Below are positions 58,451 through 60,000 of a stretch of DNA of 60,000 nucleotides, piece after piece. The position numbers were made by a program, and so were the translations under genes. The notes under the pieces were generated by a model. That model ran no database searches. It worked only from the letters and a program-made list of their open reading frames with translations, and was not told the DNA's origin. This stretch comes from Liolophura sinensis (Eukaryota; Mollusca; Polyplacophora; Chitonida; Chitonidae), in assembly GCF_032854445.1 (NCBI RefSeq), contig NC_088302.1, positions 32,583,979-32,643,978 of the forward strand. Reading direction: 5' to 3'. Numbering within the stretch: position 1 is the stretch's first letter; each line of letters opens with the position of its first letter.

Positions 58451-60000
58451 AGGCCCCATGCGCTAATTAGCACAGCGAGCTACGTAAATTAGAAAAGCAA
58501 CCTGAGAAAATTGTGTTTATGTGGAGATTAATGTTCTGGGCAAACTGCTCAATGTTTGTAATCATAAACCGAGGACACACACATACAAAAAAAGATAGAT
58601 AAAGCCGTGCTAACAGTTAGGACTTCTGACAAATGTTGAATTCAGAGTTCAAACACATGCATGCCAATAAATTCAAACTGTTCTTTTTTATGAAATATAA
58701 TTAGCATACTTTGGAATAGTGGATTAATGGTTTCAAATAAAAAGTATGATTTCAAATAAAAAGTATATATATTTTTCTTGCTTTTGAAACTTATAAATCC
58801 ATGCATCGAAACATATTCATTACACTAGCCGTTAACCAAATGGGTTATAAGAAATGGATGCATGGAGGAAGAGTAGGTGTGCATGGATGCATGCAGCGTA
58901 AGTAAGCATTTGTTATAGCCAAGTTTCTGTGAATTAAACAGGTTTAAATATTTCATCACCAATGTGAAATGGATAAGAACTATGTACATGAAATATTTTA
59001 TGTGAATATACATTCTACGGGTGTGATATCTATAATATTCATAATGTCATACCTATAAATTATGGGTTAATTACCGGTAGCTCATGACAATACATTGACC
59101 GACATTTAATTTAGCCTCTTAGGGTGTCAGTCCTTACTCAATGTAATACTGTTAGAAGCTTTTTAAATTCAATCAACTTTGATAGTTAATTTATAAATAA
59201 AAAAATATTGATAAATCTTATTTATCAAAAAAAATATATGTATATTGTTGACATTAGTTGAGTTCTGATTGTTTTGATATCTCACTACAATAGGCTATTC
59301 TATCTTATTCTTAAACATTCTTGCACCTGTGTTCGCAGGTCGATCCCACCCCATCCATCCCAGCTTCCCTTCTCCCCTCCTCCACCAACTGAATAAAAAT
59401 GTGCAAAGAATAACAGATAAGGTGAAGCCCCAGACCTGGTTGATGTTTAGCGGCACACTGTGTGGATTATGTGCAAGAGAAACTGTTGCTGCGTGCATGT
59501 GGCACACATGCAGATGAAAACTGCTTCAGTGAACAATTGGTCGGATATTGGAAGATTTGACGGTTTGATAAGTGGAAATTGTATGTAGTGAGGTCGACAG
59601 TGTGTCGTTATTACATTCTGTCAAAGCCCTTCCGTATTACTTTGTCGGCTTTGACGTTTGATGAACATGAATTTGATGCCGAAATGAAAGGCCGACTGTG
59701 GCCAGATAGGTGGAACAAAGCATTGGTCGTGATATCATAATTGTAGACATTCTGTAATTAGAAAGGCGGAGCTCAATTGATCCACGGGTTAGAAATTAGC
59801 AATGCACGCGCACAATAAATACTATATCTCCCTTAGCGCCATCTAAATCAGAGATACTTCTGATTATCTTTATAATTTTATGCGTTCTGTAGCATGCTTT
59901 GGGCCAGTATGATCTGTTCTGTTTTTGTTTTTTTTCATTATTTTTCTTTCTTGTGAAGAATTAACTTTGTACCCATAAAAAATAAATAAAATTGAAATGC
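58451..60000. other. Upstream flank of otp, nothing recognised
   Basis: AT-rich unique DNA with a tandem TTTCAAATAAAAAGTAT duplication at 58731-58766. No second gene or homeobox was found upstream. Confidence 0.45.

Overview
The window is animal nuclear DNA, AT-rich and mostly non-coding. It carries one confidently recognisable protein-coding gene, split by introns with GT/AG splice sites. The gene (an Otp-type paired-like homeobox gene) and the repeats (tRNA-headed SINEs ending in a GAGTACGRCGTTAAA-type 3' segment and AAAT- or CATA-type tails, plus abundant minisatellites and foldback elements) suggest a lophotrochozoan, most likely a mollusc. That assignment is inference from familiarity with such repeats, not a database match.

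Layout. 1-215: edge of an 88-bp minisatellite. 216-2997: unique AT-rich DNA with a strong G-quadruplex motif on the minus strand. 2998-7620: a 4.6-kb minisatellite complex of consecutive blocks with repeat units of about 20, 42, 45, 44, 41 and 39 bp, invaded by two SINEs. 8.4-9.05 kb: a 57-bp duplication, a (CT)n(TA)n tract and two truncated SINEs. 9-22 kb: mostly unique DNA with some CpG-rich, homeodomain-site-rich stretches, SINEs, and a dispersed repeat (family D) whose core appears to have been amplified into a 66-bp tandem triplication at 22.25 kb. 22-29 kb: mixed unique DNA, (GTAT)n microsatellites tied to SINE tails, and copies of dispersed families D and F. 29.2-33.5 kb: visually CpG-poor DNA leading up to a promoter-like cluster at 33.43-33.48 kb (TCTCGCGAGA plus a 16-bp perfect palindrome), possibly one end of an unrecognised gene. 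34-48 kb: more SINEs, 52-bp and 87-bp minisatellites, a large palindromic element split by a nested SINE, other foldbacks, a (TA)n tract and CpG-rich unique islands.

49.65-57.98 kb (minus strand): the otp gene in three coding exons (23 codons plus 1 nt; 242 nt; 543 nt). The reconstructed reading frame is 284 codons and ends in an OAR tail. Intron 2 (6.6 kb) contains a 42-bp-arm near-perfect inverted repeat, a C21/G21 tract and a family-D repeat. Upstream of the gene (58-60 kb) is 5' flank with no other gene seen.

Only one homeobox gene was found. The other members of the conserved homeobrain-rax-otp linkage group, if present, lie outside the window or were missed. The long open frames across the tandem repeats and microsatellites are artefacts and are not annotated as genes.
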